This document shows positions 9,201 to 15,348 of a stretch of 21,726 nucleotides of DNA, one piece after another (the stretch's first letter is position 1; the number at the start of each line of letters is the position of its first letter). The DNA is from a virus. Made by a program: the position numbers and the translations under genes. Where the stretch lies: positions 1 through 21,726 of IMG/VR virus record IMGVR_UViG_3300034418_008659; one strand, given 5' to 3'. Under the pieces are notes generated by a model. The model did no database searches, was not told where the DNA came from, and saw only the letters and a program-made list of their open reading frames with translations.

Positions 9201-11269
9201 GTATCAATTGCATCTGTGAGTGAATCACCAGATTCAAAAGACTGATATGCGCCGTCAGTAAACGTTCCGTCACTTGGAGCACCTAAGACAATTCCAACAC
9301 CTGATCCACCGCCTGAGTTGTCATTTTTAAAGAACAGATTACCTGCACCATCGGTGGCAAGAACTTGATTTGAAGTTCCGTCTTCGGTTGGGAAGGTTAG
9401 CGAGTTAACAGTAACAATCTCAAGTGCTGTAACATTTGCAGTTTGTGAAACTATGTTACCTGTAATATTACCAGTAACGTCACCTTCTACACCACCAACA
9501 ATTGTATTAGCACTGAGTGAGTTAGCGCTTAGTGTTTCAACATCAATGCTTACTGTAGTGATGCTATCGCTAACGTTTACAGTTGTTGCCTCAACATTTC
9601 CACGAACGTTACCCTCAAACCAGTCATAGGCTACCACATAGTTTGCATCAACTACATTTGCACTTAAATCGTCAAGAGTTACATCTCCAAAGCGTACATC
9701 GCCATGCGTTCCAGAAAACTCTTCTTCTGAGTTTACAGCGTCTACAAAGAATGTAAATGCATTAGCGTCATTATCATAACCAAAGAAACCAAGCTTGCTT
9801 TGTGAGTCTTCATAGTATCTAAATTCAACACCACGATCTTTACCGTCATCCACTGTAAGCGCACTATTGCCACCAAGAGTGACAATCGGATCTTGCAAGG
9901 TGGTAACTGTAGAATCTACCTGAGTAGTATTGCCTTCTACAATTAGATTACCTTGGACTAGTATATCTGTGCCGTCAAAAGTAAGCGTTCCCTCTGTAGC
10001 ACTAATGTTTGAACCGGCGATGCTAATGCCACCTACAGATGCGTTTGTGGAAATCTCTAACGACTCAGCTGAGATGGAAGTGTTAACACTCAATGCAGAG
10101 AAGTTAGTCTTGTTAAAGATTTCATTGATCGCTGCAACTAGATGTACTGTATTTGCTGTAACTAGATCTTCAAGCTCACCTGTGATAGCGTGAATTGCTG
10201 CGTTAGATGCAAGATCACTAGCAACAATCTGTACGCTTTCAACGGCATTTGCATCAGCTGCAATATCAACACCTGGAATGCGAATTGAACCGTCTGCGTC
10301 AACATTAAAGTTGCCGAGTGTTATTGTTTCAGAGGTGATTGATGTGTTAACACCAATAAAGATTGTTCCATCACTGACATAGATGTCTCGAATTTGAGCG
10401 TCAGGAGCACCAATGCTATATACAGCATTGCCATCTGGAATAAGATTAGAGGAGAAGATGATATTAGCATCAGGTGATGTGACGTTTGCAGAAAGATAGA
10501 GGTGTTTAGCGTCTGAAGAAAGAACTGTAATTTCATTCTGCAGACTACCCACACCAACGGTTACATTTCCATGACCTACTAGTGCATCAAGATTAGACTG
10601 AACTAAGTCTACATTAGCGCTTACACGAGTTTCAAGCGATTGCGCATTTGCCTCTAGTATATTTAAATTGGCAACGACACGCGTTTCAAGAGCATCAACA
10701 TTTGAAGATACGATATCTACATTAGCGGCAAGTGCAGTAACATTGTCTTGTACCTGTCCAGCAGAACCACCCGCAATGAGTGCATTGGCGGTTGCGGCAT
10801 ATGCATCAAGGTTCGCTTGGACCACAGCAGTATTTGCGGCCGCGCGAATTTCAGCGCTCTCGACATTCGATGACACAACGTCCACATTGGCGGTAAGAGC
10901 CACCACATTATCGTGTATAGAGGATAGATCGAGCTCTTCATCGTCTACAATTTGCCCAACTTCAAATCGAGCATTTGCAGCCACATAAACAAGCAAATCA
11001 CCATCGGTGACGCCAGTTAGATCAATATCGGTAAGAGAGTCAGAAGTAAGAGAGCTAAGATTGGATTGAACCAGATCTACATTAGAAGATACTATATCTA
11101 CATTAGCGGTAAGAGCATATACATTGTCTTGTACACGATTTACCTCATCAACAGCATCGCGACCCGCAGGACCACGTACGCCAACGCTTACAACCTTTGC
11201 GGTTCCTCCGCTTGGATCAGTTATAATTACTTGGTTGGTAGATTCTTGAACAGTGACGTCATGGCTCAT
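6275..11269 (-). CDS. giant PKD-repeat tail fibre/adhesin
   Basis: 1664 residues. It opens with a beta strand and a short collagen-like VRGPAGRDA hinge (31-39), followed by VQDNV/SSNVDLVQSN coiled-coil-like repeats to about residue 245. Residues about 436-515 are the GNLIVEGNTTQVDST...RYYEDSQSKLGFFGYD module shared with other fibres here, and about 626-647 the FPTEDGTSNQVLATDGAGNL motif. Four PKD (Ig-like) domains follow, at about 705-790, 795-890, 895-1003 and 1005-1117, each with a YxxxWGDG or YEWDFGD signature. The remaining 550 residues are Gly/Ser/Thr-rich and probably beta-structured. PKD domains in virion proteins usually act as spacers or sugar/surface-binding modules. The start overlaps the upstream stop as ATGA. 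A long tail fibre or large adhesin is the best reading. Confidence 0.85.
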   Translation of the reverse strand: MSHDVTVQESTNQVIITDPSGGTAKVVSVGVRGPAGRDAVDEVNRVQDNVYALTANVDIVSSNVDLVQSNLSSLTSDSLTDIDLTGVTDGDLLVYVAANARFEVGQIVDDEELDLSSIHDNVVALTANVDVVSSNVESAEIRAAANTAVVQANLDAYAATANALIAGGSAGQVQDNVTALAANVDIVSSNVDALETRVVANLNILEANAQSLETRVSANVDLVQSNLDALVGHGNVTVGVGSLQNEITVLSSDAKHLYLSANVTSPDANIIFSSNLIPDGNAVYSIGAPDAQIRDIYVSDGTIFIGVNTSITSETITLGNFNVDADGSIRIPGVDIAADANAVESVQIVASDLASNAAIHAITGELEDLVTANTVHLVAAINEIFNKTNFSALSVNTSISAESLEISTNASVGGISIAGSNISATEGTLTFDGTDILVQGNLIVEGNTTQVDSTVTTLQDPIVTLGGNSALTVDDGKDRGVEFRYYEDSQSKLGFFGYDNDANAFTFFVDAVNSEEEFSGTHGDVRFGDVTLDDLSANVVDANYVVAYDWFEGNVRGNVEATTVNVSDSITTVSIDVETLSANSLSANTIVGGVEGDVTGNITGNIVSQTANVTALEIVTVNSLTFPTEDGTSNQVLATDGAGNLFFKNDNSGGGSGVGIVLGAPSDGTFTDGAYQSFESGDSLTDAIDTLNEVIENVRNDTFVKSVSFTASPTSGNSPLSVALSISATGNANQYEIDWGDGTSNTTTSFSTPSHTYTVPEGGTQTITVTAKNTSGSGEGSEASNTRADYISLATPAPIAGFTLADDTLDSSSSVSLTNISQYTDSYEIDWGDGSANTSLGSSGAGTPGGGAITHAYTNTGGDATYTIILTAASSSNGQDDSTTDEVYVYSTHSPTFSSNVTSGNNEEATSGLPVRFTNTTSTSPGANSSYPDTIQYVWTWGDGTTNSVSSGSGSAGDTSQTIDHTFALSDREVQQTFEVQLQLYNGHSSSPFASANTTITVNPDPRAEFTGTFVNQSTGLTSSSVRTGYLFTDYLGNKRNVVTFLNQSENTADYEWDFGDSNTVILAEGADGTPTGGNIVHEYATVGNFTVELTANGTYSLSATDDTDTLSNYITIASNPTPPAGLSSKTITMSGEDVGTDPKLAANFDDNTGGASATAGDDLPRTVDQVGFITTDVLSTFAGTSNTGTLSATVNGSVDGSKAFTTGDDSGTYTSLVISSDIDANTVDSGGNTVSGGSKIYPTGFYRVFKAYIQKSATALSDGVNSFRLSHSESGNTNTLEFIKESLTTTPTIDLSSATLSQNAAGTQRYISGIPYYNTGGSVTLSGAQVYNWIDQTYRDTTTPFQIEAGTNDESTSGDVINSQTRSYTSIDGSSTFLSGGIPIKGTGINSGAAYSLGNININIDGTARAIETLKFRMLNVNGSGSYSEFTGTKIQAYSDSISGFNEELITVSDDLGATYDDDGKRIVISGASGATPGFNSATNYYTGAAWSGSQTIAGTDESVVRWGTLSHFTTDLSTGYLPVGPDLNTGRSGTQYFRMAFRRSNMSNFVVRISGQISSFNIALPGSGIDDSSGSNGWLDATVQYAGAGQPGSNTGNGGNGSDGCALTGGDIIPTGTSISNQTYTLTFGTENASNSTGNQVLISIGLASGDSITALSFEETS

Positions 11270-11646
11270 TCAGTTATCTCAGGCACTACATTGAATTTTC
11301 CTTCAATCAGCCTGGTAACATGTCCGGTTTGAGAGCGTAACTCTAAGTCATATCTCAGTGACTTGGCAGGGAGGTTCACAGTGTTAGCAGCAGCCATATA
11401 GATACGAACGTTGCCATTGGCTCCGTCTTCGCTATCTTCTGAGCTACCTGAGATGACGCAAGCTCCGTTTGCAGTTGCATTAGAAGAAAACGCTACAATA
11501 AGCGGTCCTCCTGCATATTCTCGAACGTGCATATTGGCGAAGTAGTTAGAAAGGTCTACGGCTGTGCCATTTGCGTCTTTATATGTGATGATACGATCAA
11601 ATGTGGCTCCTTGCTCACACGTGAAATTATACTTTCCTGCTGACAT
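11266..11646 (-). CDS. small virion protein, upstream of fibres
   Basis: 126 residues (MSAGKYNFTCEQGATFDRII). The beginning (F.CEQGATF.R...Y.D.NG..VDLS.Y) and the strand-rich body resemble small Ig-like/baseplate-type proteins often placed directly before fibre genes in tailed phages. The ATG immediately follows the TAA of the small-terminase-like gene with no gap, and its stop overlaps the next start as ATGA, so it belongs to the same late operon. No catalytic residues are evident. A fibre-attachment or baseplate role is an inference from order and fold-like pattern only. Confidence 0.7.
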   Translation of the reverse strand: MSAGKYNFTCEQGATFDRIITYKDANGTAVDLSNYFANMHVREYAGGPLIVAFSSNATANGACVISGSSEDSEDGANGNVRIYMAAANTVNLPAKSLRYDLELRSQTGHVTRLIEGKFNVVPEITE

Positions 11647-12102
11647 TTACTTTTTGTCTCCAAGCAGATCCTTCATTAAGGAATCGTAGTTATTATTTAT
11701 TTGAACGGCTACTCCAGCCTGAGGTTTAGGTCTGGCAGCACCTTCCATATCATTTAGAAGTTTCATCCAATCGAGTAAATCTTTCTTAGTATAAACGCCT
11801 GATTCAAAAGCCTCTTGTAGTTTTTCGTCAATCACTTTATTAATGATCGCCATGCGTTTGACTCGATTTAAGTATCCTTGAGAAAGATATACATTATCAA
11901 TATAAGATTTAACTTCCTTTTTTTCTATTATCTCAATTACCTGGTCCATTGTCAAACTGTGAGATTCTGACAAACTCTCAATGCTGCTACCAGCGAGATA
12001 GTCATTTGCTACAGCAAGAAGTGTTGGATCTAAGGCTGGCGCTGAAAGCGCCTCATTGAGCTGTTCTGAGTATGTCAATACTTTTACATCTTCGTCACTC
12101 AT
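11647..12102 (-). CDS. putative small terminase subunit
   Basis: 151 residues (MSDEDVKVLTYSEQLNEAL). The segment LLAVANDYLAGSSIESLSESHSLTMDQVIEIIEKKEVKSYIDNVYL reads as a helix-turn-helix followed by a helical arm, and NRVKRMAIINKVIDEKLQEAFESGVYTKKDLLDWMKLLNDMEG continues with long helices. This is the architecture of DNA-recognition small terminase subunits and matches, as I recall, proteins so annotated in marine T4-like phages. It would recognise phage DNA for packaging with a large terminase that is not in this window. Start overlaps the upstream stop by four bases (ATGA). An unassigned HTH virion-operon protein is the alternative. Confidence 0.6.
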   Translation of the reverse strand: MSDEDVKVLTYSEQLNEALSAPALDPTLLAVANDYLAGSSIESLSESHSLTMDQVIEIIEKKEVKSYIDNVYLSQGYLNRVKRMAIINKVIDEKLQEAFESGVYTKKDLLDWMKLLNDMEGAARPKPQAGVAVQINNNYDSLMKDLLGDKK

Positions 12103-12584
12103 GAGTGCTCCTCTACTAAATAGGTGGCTAAAATATTTATCTCACACACGCCAGCTGGCGCCATTACTCCCTCGTCAGTGCTTATGTCTATAATTCGCAG
12201 TTCTACAAAACAAGGATGACGAGAAGGCACATGTGTGAGCACATGATCGATATCATCGATTAAGGCTTCTGCGCTAGCATTGATATCGTCATCATCTTCA
12301 TCATAAACATATCCACGAAGGTTGATTAACACATTACCATATTTTACACCTGCCCCTATGTGGGCACGGGTTTCTTCGAGCGCGTGTAGGCAAATTGTTG
12401 GAAAGTCATTTAGCTCTTCTAAAAACATAAATCTAGGATATACATTTTCATGTACATTGTGGGTAAACTGATACCCGTCATGTCCGAATTCTGACATTCC
12501 GTATTTTGTATCTAAAGAACTTCTACCCCCATCTATGAATCGAAGTTCTTTTACTAAAATTTCTATAAGTTCATGCTTGTTCAT
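12099..12584 (-). CDS. putative tail terminator/tail-completion protein
   Basis: 161 residues (MNKHELIEILVKELRF). N-terminal helix, then alternating strands with YPRFMFLEELNDFPTICLH, VLINLRGYVYDEDDDDINASAEALIDDIDHVL and a late VELRIIDISTDEGVMAPAGVCEINI. The order (amphipathic helix, beta strands, an acidic loop followed by a long helix, then an edge strand with TDEG...P.G) resembles the lambda gpU-type tail terminator fold used at the head-tail joint. It is the first gene of the minus-strand late operon. No good Shine-Dalgarno sequence is seen before the ATG, and the candidate promoter lies almost on top of it. The assignment is by pattern and position and is moderate. Confidence 0.55.
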   Translation of the reverse strand: MNKHELIEILVKELRFIDGGRSSLDTKYGMSEFGHDGYQFTHNVHENVYPRFMFLEELNDFPTICLHALEETRAHIGAGVKYGNVLINLRGYVYDEDDDDINASAEALIDDIDHVLTHVPSRHPCFVELRIIDISTDEGVMAPAGVCEINILATYLVEEHS

Positions 12585-12593
12585 CTTATGTAT

Positions 12594-12623
12594 ACTATAC
12601 TATAGGCTTTAGCCTATGTCCAA
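12594..12623 (-). promoter_or_regulatory. candidate late-operon promoter with internal palindrome
   Basis: Read on the minus strand, TTGGAC (12618-12623) is followed after 18 bases by TATAGT (12594-12599). The spacer contains a perfect inverted repeat, ATAGGCT-TT-AGCCTAT, at 12602-12617, a likely operator. A second TATAGT at 12599-12604 is too close to the -35 box. Transcription from here would start within a few bases of the ATG at 12584, giving a nearly leaderless message. Confidence 0.4.
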
Positions 12624-12738
12624 CTCTTTTAACTAAATTTCAAAAATTCCTGTGTAAAGTGCGTGAGGATGGGCGCTACGCACGCGTTGAAATGCAGGTC
12701 TCATAACCGCCCTACCCTAGCCCCATGAATGGATTGAT

Positions 12739-12757
12739 ATGTTGCATAAATGTCACA
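12739..12757 (-). promoter_or_regulatory. type A box, reversed copy
   Basis: The minus strand matches TGTGACATATTTGCAACAC at 16 of 19 positions. The same box occurs on the plus strand at 16509-16527, 18594-18612 and, more diverged, 20574-20592, each time just upstream of an early promoter. Here it lies about 45 bases before the -35 of the first early promoter. Confidence 0.5.
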
Positions 12758-12803
12758 CAAATGGCTAAATGCGAAAAAAATACAAAATAATGGCGTTTTA
12801 TCC

Positions 12804-12832
12804 TTGCAATTTATGATGAAATGCGCTATATA
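12804..12832 (+). promoter_or_regulatory. early promoter P1
   Basis: TTGCAA (12804-12809), 17-base spacer, TATATA (12827-12832), with an overlapping TATAAT at 12831-12836. The leader TATAAGATAAAC is nearly the same as those behind the promoters at 13269 and 15450, which supports a shared early-promoter family. Confidence 0.65.
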
Positions 12833-12871
12833 TAATATATAAGATAAACTATTTCATGAAAGGAAATTAAA

Positions 12872-13057
12872 ATGAGATATACAACAAAAATTGCTAAAAC
12901 TCTTCTTCAAAAAGGATTTACATTCAAAACTTCTGAAACAGTTTTGATACCTGAAATCTTTAAAATTGTTTCAAAAGATTTCCAAAATAAAACTCAAATC
13001 TCATTCATTATGAATGATCCAGATTTCATCTCTGATGTTATCGATGAATTATCATAA
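12872..13057 (+). CDS. small early protein, unknown
   Basis: 61 residues, MRYTTKIAKTLLQKGFTF..., preceded by AAAGGA and by promoter P1. It is Lys-rich in the N-terminal half and acidic at the end (DVIDELS). The tail NDPDFISD resembles TDDPDFEI near the end of the 19170-19391 product, but no further similarity is visible. It is the first early gene next to the divergent control region, a position typical of host-takeover genes in phages. I do not recognise the family. Confidence 0.65.
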   Translation: MRYTTKIAKTLLQKGFTFKTSETVLIPEIFKIVSKDFQNKTQISFIMNDPDFISDVIDELS

Positions 13058-13081
13058 AAAAATATAAATTAATTACTTTTT

Positions 13082-13205
13082 ACCCTTTTAATTCAAAGGG
13101 TTAGCCCAGCCCGGGCGCCGAATTTTATCAATAAAAACAATGGGTTACAAGCTTGACGCGCCAGCGGAACAAATCGTGAACAAAAGGCAGGCGCTAACCC
13201 CTTGA
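13082..13205 (+). repeat. intergenic cassette E1 (expanded copy)
   Basis: A hairpin ACCCTTT-taattc-AAAGGGT (13082-13101) follows the first early gene. GGGTTAGC (13098-13105) is matched by GCTAACCC (13193-13200), an 8-base inverted repeat about 87 bases apart. In other cassettes these arms are only 15-25 bases apart. Between them lie a GC-rich core with CCCGGG (13104-13120) and a GAAC-N7-GAAC site. After the right arm comes CTTGAAAACATT, like the tail of the other cassettes. Confidence 0.65.
13167..13181 (+). promoter_or_regulatory. GAAC-N7-GAAC site 1
   Basis: GAACAAATCGTGAAC, identical in all 15 bases to sites at 13888-13902 and 13921-13935. It fits the alphaproteobacterial LexA box (GTTC-N7-GTTC, read on the other strand), but could equally be an iteron or another operator. 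About 90 bases upstream of the next -35. Confidence 0.55.
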
Positions 13206-13268
13206 AAACATTAATTAATTTAATTTATAAGTCATTGAAAACAAACAAAACTTTTTTCACTCTGCCTC

Positions 13269-13297
13269 TTGAAATTTGCCTTTGGAATGCTTATATT
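13269..13297 (+). promoter_or_regulatory. early promoter P2
   Basis: TTGAAA (13269-13274), 17-base spacer ending AATGCT, TATATT (13292-13297), then TATATAAGATAAACAA as leader. The layout and leader closely copy P1. Confidence 0.7.
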
Positions 13298-13331
13298 AGT
13301 TATATAAGATAAACAATTAAAGGATTAAAAA

Positions 13332-13799
13332 ATGACTTTTCAAAATATCGTAATCTTCGACTTAGATGGAACAACGATTGATAGCACTCATCGTCAAGCA
13401 ACTCTTGCTGATGGAACTCTCAATCTTGCCGCTTGGAAAGAAGCGGCAACGCCTGAAAAAATCTTTCAAGATCAAGTTTTACCGCTTGGTCATCTTGTCA
13501 ATCGCATTGGCAAAAAAGCCTATACCATTATTTGCACTGCTCGCAATATGAGCGATGCTGATTATGAGTTTTTAATGGATAATGGAATCAATGTTGATAA
13601 AATTATCTCAAGACCTCATGGCAACAATGAGCCTGATGGTGAATTGAAAAAGAAACAACTTAATTCGTTTCTATCACTCAAACAATTCAAACATAAAAAT
13701 AAGATCATGTTTGATGATGCTTCTTCTGTAAGATCAATTTTAAGAAAAATTGGAATTACAGTTATCCATCCAGATAAGGTTAATGCAAAATTAGCCTAA
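13332..13799 (+). CDS. HAD-superfamily phosphatase, copy 1
   Basis: 155 residues with AAAGGA before the ATG. HAD motif I is FDLDGT with nucleophile D10 and acid/base D12; motif II is the Thr of CTAR (68-71); a Lys in ELKKKQL (106-108) serves motif III; MFDD (126-129) gives the motif IV acids. The region SRPHGNNEPDG resembles the 3'-phosphatase domain of T4-type polynucleotide kinases, so the substrate may be a nucleic-acid end or nucleotide, but there is no kinase domain. It forms its own transcription unit between cassettes E1 and E2. A paralogue sits at 18709-19173 with the same motif spacing and length. Substrate is not determinable here. Confidence 0.88.
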   Translation: MTFQNIVIFDLDGTTIDSTHRQATLADGTLNLAAWKEAATPEKIFQDQVLPLGHLVNRIGKKAYTIICTARNMSDADYEFLMDNGINVDKIISRPHGNNEPDGELKKKQLNSFLSLKQFKHKNKIMFDDASSVRSILRKIGITVIHPDKVNAKLA

Positions 13800-13814
13800 T
13801 TTCCCAATTAAATC

Positions 13815-13846
13815 AAACACTTACGGCCGCCCGGCCGCCTGCTAAC
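13815..13846 (+). repeat. intergenic cassette E2
   Basis: CAAACACTTA arm, a 16-base G/C-only core (13824-13839, containing CCCGG), and GCTAAC as right arm. The usual tail GTCA-TGAAA-CATTGAAT appears only about 100 bases later (near 13950-13970), so the GAAC-site segment seems to be inserted into the cassette. Confidence 0.75.
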
Positions 13847-13887
13847 TATTTGTTTTTATTGCATTTTTTAGCATGAGGCACCGCTTG

Positions 13888-13935
13888 GAACAAATCGTGA
13901 ACAGATCAGGGTCTAGCCGAGAACAAATCGTGAAC
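13888..13935 (+). promoter_or_regulatory. GAAC-N7-GAAC sites 2 and 3
   Basis: Two exact copies of GAACAAATCGTGAAC at 13888-13902 and 13921-13935. Their starts are 33 bases apart, about three helical turns, so bound proteins would lie on one face of the DNA. They sit 60-110 bases upstream of P3. Confidence 0.6.
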
Positions 13936-13997
13936 AAAAAAAATTACAAGTCACTGAAAACATTGAATAAAAAAATGAAAAAAATGCGTTTTAGGGG

Positions 13998-14025
13998 TTG
14001 AAATAATCTGAATAATGCTTATATT
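13998..14025 (+). promoter_or_regulatory. early promoter P3
   Basis: TTGAAA (13998-14003), 16-base spacer ending AATGCT, TATATT (14020-14025). Same AATGCTTATATTA stretch as P2. It serves the nuclease-like gene at 14053. Confidence 0.65.
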
Positions 14026-14052
14026 AATATTATGAACAACGGAGGTTATTCC

Positions 14053-14661
14053 ATGATTAACTCTTTTTCTGATCTTGATTCTCGTTTTGCCGCTATCGCT
14101 GGCAAGCCTCATGCAGTCACTCGCAAGAGCGCGGGCGCGGTTGGTGAATTGTTTGAAACGTTAATGATTGGTGGCATTGTTGGCAATCAAAAGGGTGCAG
14201 ATTTTGCCGCGATTGATACAGAAGCAAAGGTTCACTATGCTAAGAATCCCACAACAATTTTCTCTTTCGCTTTTACGCAAGGTATGAAGCCAAGCGATTT
14301 TTCCAAGCGGTTTAATTCTGGAATTGCTCGCGCTGGCGCGACTAACAAGCATGGTCATAGCGTGACTGTTAAAGGTGATATGGTTCAGGTCACTGTAAAT
14401 GGTCAAGCGGTGGCTGGCTGGACTATTGCCGAGATTGCCGAGCGTATCGAAATGAAGATGCCAAATCTCGCAATGGTTGACGCTACCAAGCGCGGCAATC
14501 AGGTGATCTTCAATGAGATGTTTGTTGGCAAACGGGTAGTCGCTGAGCGGTTTATCGAAGCGATTGCAAGCGGTGCGGTAGTGATCGAGATGCGTAGCGG
14601 TGCGGTGCAGTTTAGAGCAAAGCCAGCGACCATCAAAGAATGGTTTGAGACAATCCATTAA
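14053..14661 (+). CDS. putative MutH/Sau3AI/MvaI-type DNA endonuclease
   Basis: 202 residues from the ATG at 14053, chosen because GGAGG (14041-14045) sits 7 bases before it; an ATG at 14032 would place that site inside the gene. The stretch V30-G-E-L-F-E35 is followed by D50 and by E57-A-K59, that is E-x14-D-x6-E-x-K. This is nearly the layout of the MutH catalytic region (E56, D70, E77-x-K79, in a VGxLLE context) and of MvaI/BcnI-type enzymes, members of the PD-(D/E)xK fold. The expected function is sequence-specific DNA cleavage in the cytoplasm, perhaps of host DNA. No methyltransferase is seen nearby. The gene forms its own unit and is followed by a hairpin. The family call rests on motif spacing and is moderate. 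Confidence 0.6.
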   Translation: MINSFSDLDSRFAAIAGKPHAVTRKSAGAVGELFETLMIGGIVGNQKGADFAAIDTEAKVHYAKNPTTIFSFAFTQGMKPSDFSKRFNSGIARAGATNKHGHSVTVKGDMVQVTVNGQAVAGWTIAEIAERIEMKMPNLAMVDATKRGNQVIFNEMFVGKRVVAERFIEAIASGAVVIEMRSGAVQFRAKPATIKEWFETIH

Positions 14662-14662
14662 G

Positions 14663-14682
14663 GTGTGGCAGAAATGCCACAC
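14663..14682 (+). terminator. hairpin with GAAA loop after the nuclease gene
   Basis: GTGTGGCA-GAAA-TGCCACAC is a perfect 8-base stem with a GNRA tetraloop, directly behind the stop codon. No T-tract follows, so it is either a weak terminator or a 3'-end stabiliser of the message. Confidence 0.55.
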
Positions 14683-14718
14683 TCTAGAAGAAAAATGAAA
14701 GAAAAACGCAATTAACCC

Positions 14719-14747
14719 TTGAAATATCACGCTAGATGTATTATATA
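14719..14747 (+). promoter_or_regulatory. early promoter P4
   Basis: TTGAAA (14719-14724), 17-base spacer, TATATA (14742-14747). Belongs to the TTGAAA group with P2 and P3; no GC cassette precedes it, only the hairpin. Confidence 0.65.
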
Positions 14748-14774
14748 TAAAGGGTAACAACGAGAGGTAATACG

Positions 14775-14981
14775 ATGCAAGTTATGATTCAAGATGTTCC
14801 TGTAATGACTGATAAAGAACTGGAAACAATCCAGATCAATCTTGAGGGAACTCATGTTGTGGGCTTTAATGCTCAACTGTTGTCTGCTGTTAAATCAGAA
14901 TTGGAGACTAGAAATGCAGAATGGTTCGCAGAAACCTTTGATGAAGAAGGCGAAGAAGATCTCTTTGAACTCTTCGCCTAA
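14775..14981 (+). CDS. small acidic early protein, unknown
   Basis: 68 residues, MQVMIQDVPVMTDKEL..., preceded by GAGAGG at a 7-base distance. The last third is strongly acidic (EWFAETFDEEGEEDLFELFA), with the aromatic residues interspersed. Small acidic phage proteins often bind host enzymes or mimic DNA, but nothing here shows that. It heads a unit with two membrane peptides (15057-15140 and 15145-15348). Family not recognised. Confidence 0.7.
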   Translation: MQVMIQDVPVMTDKELETIQINLEGTHVVGFNAQLLSAVKSELETRNAEWFAETFDEEGEEDLFELFA

Positions 14982-15056
14982 GATCACCCAGATCATTAGA
15001 TCTAAAAAAGGCATCCATGCCTTACGCAATGAAATCGCGCTGAGAGAGGTAAAACT

Positions 15057-15140
15057 ATGCTCTGGAAATCAATAGAAATCTTTTGTATCATTCTTGGGAT
15101 GCTGATGGTATCCTCACTTCCAATCTTGCTGATATGGTGA
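15057..15140 (+). CDS. 27-aa membrane peptide
   Basis: MLWKSIEIFCIILGMLMVSSLPILLIW with GAGAGAGG just upstream (about 15041-15049). The whole peptide is one hydrophobic helix. The stop lies four bases before the ATG of the next membrane protein, so the two may be translated together. Too short for family assignment; good ribosome-binding site and spacing support it. Confidence 0.5.
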   Translation: MLWKSIEIFCIILGMLMVSSLPILLIW

Positions 15141-15144
15141 TGCT

Positions 15145-15348
15145 ATGTTTGGTTTGATTGGAACTGTTCTTGTAATCTGGCAAATGAGCGCGTTGGCTAA
15201 TGGCGCGCCTCATTGGGCTTTGATGATGGGTTGTGGTGCGGCTGTGGCTTGGATGGTGCATGGTTATCAGCGTCAAGATATATGGATACTGACAACCAAT
15301 GTTATCCTACTAGGTATCGCAACATATGGTTTAGTTTCAAACACTTAG
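15145..15348 (+). CDS. three-helix small membrane protein
   Basis: 67 residues with three hydrophobic segments at about 1-19, 24-41 and 46-64. The last part (AWMVHGYQRQDIWILTTN) recalls the WxxYGxxxxDxxIxxxN pattern of SemiSWEET/PQ-loop proteins, which are also three-helix units, but the protein is shorter than usual SemiSWEETs and the first-helix PQ is missing, so this is only a possibility. A small phage membrane modulator is an alternative. Its last residues SNT and the stop TAG lie inside cassette E3 (CAAACACTTAG). Confidence 0.65.
   Translation: MFGLIGTVLVIWQMSALANGAPHWALMMGCGAAVAWMVHGYQRQDIWILTTNVILLGIATYGLVSNT

Larger units (their letters stand above)
12585..12871. promoter_or_regulatory. 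divergent late/early control region
   Basis: 287 bases without a gene between the leftward late operon and the rightward early genes. It holds the palindromic minus promoter region, a GTGCGT...ACGCAC inverted repeat (12659-12664 and 12678-12683), a reversed copy of the type A box (12739-12757) and the first early promoter (12804-12832). No cassette GC core is present. Its place between opposed gene blocks makes it the obvious early/late switch point; this is inference. Confidence 0.6.

Noticed and set aside
10668-10988. 106-aa plus-strand frame
   Set aside because: Antisense shadow of the VQDNV repeats; repetitive and without a ribosome-binding site.
13824-13839. GC cores as ordinary rho-independent terminators
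   Set aside because: The cores can pair, but no T-run follows in any copy, unlike the true terminator at 21370-21400. A rho-independent function is therefore not claimed.
14161-14760. 199-aa open frame on the minus strand
   Set aside because: It lies opposite the nuclease gene, which has a good start, ribosome-binding site and catalytic motifs. The minus product is Cys/His/Leu-rich without any domain pattern.
14914-15075. 53-codon frame overlapping the end of the 14775-14981 gene (MQNGSQKPLMKKAKK...)
   Set aside because: It has GGAG seven bases upstream and covers the otherwise empty 14982-15056, but more than 40% lies inside another gene and overlaps the 27-aa peptide. Too uncertain to list.
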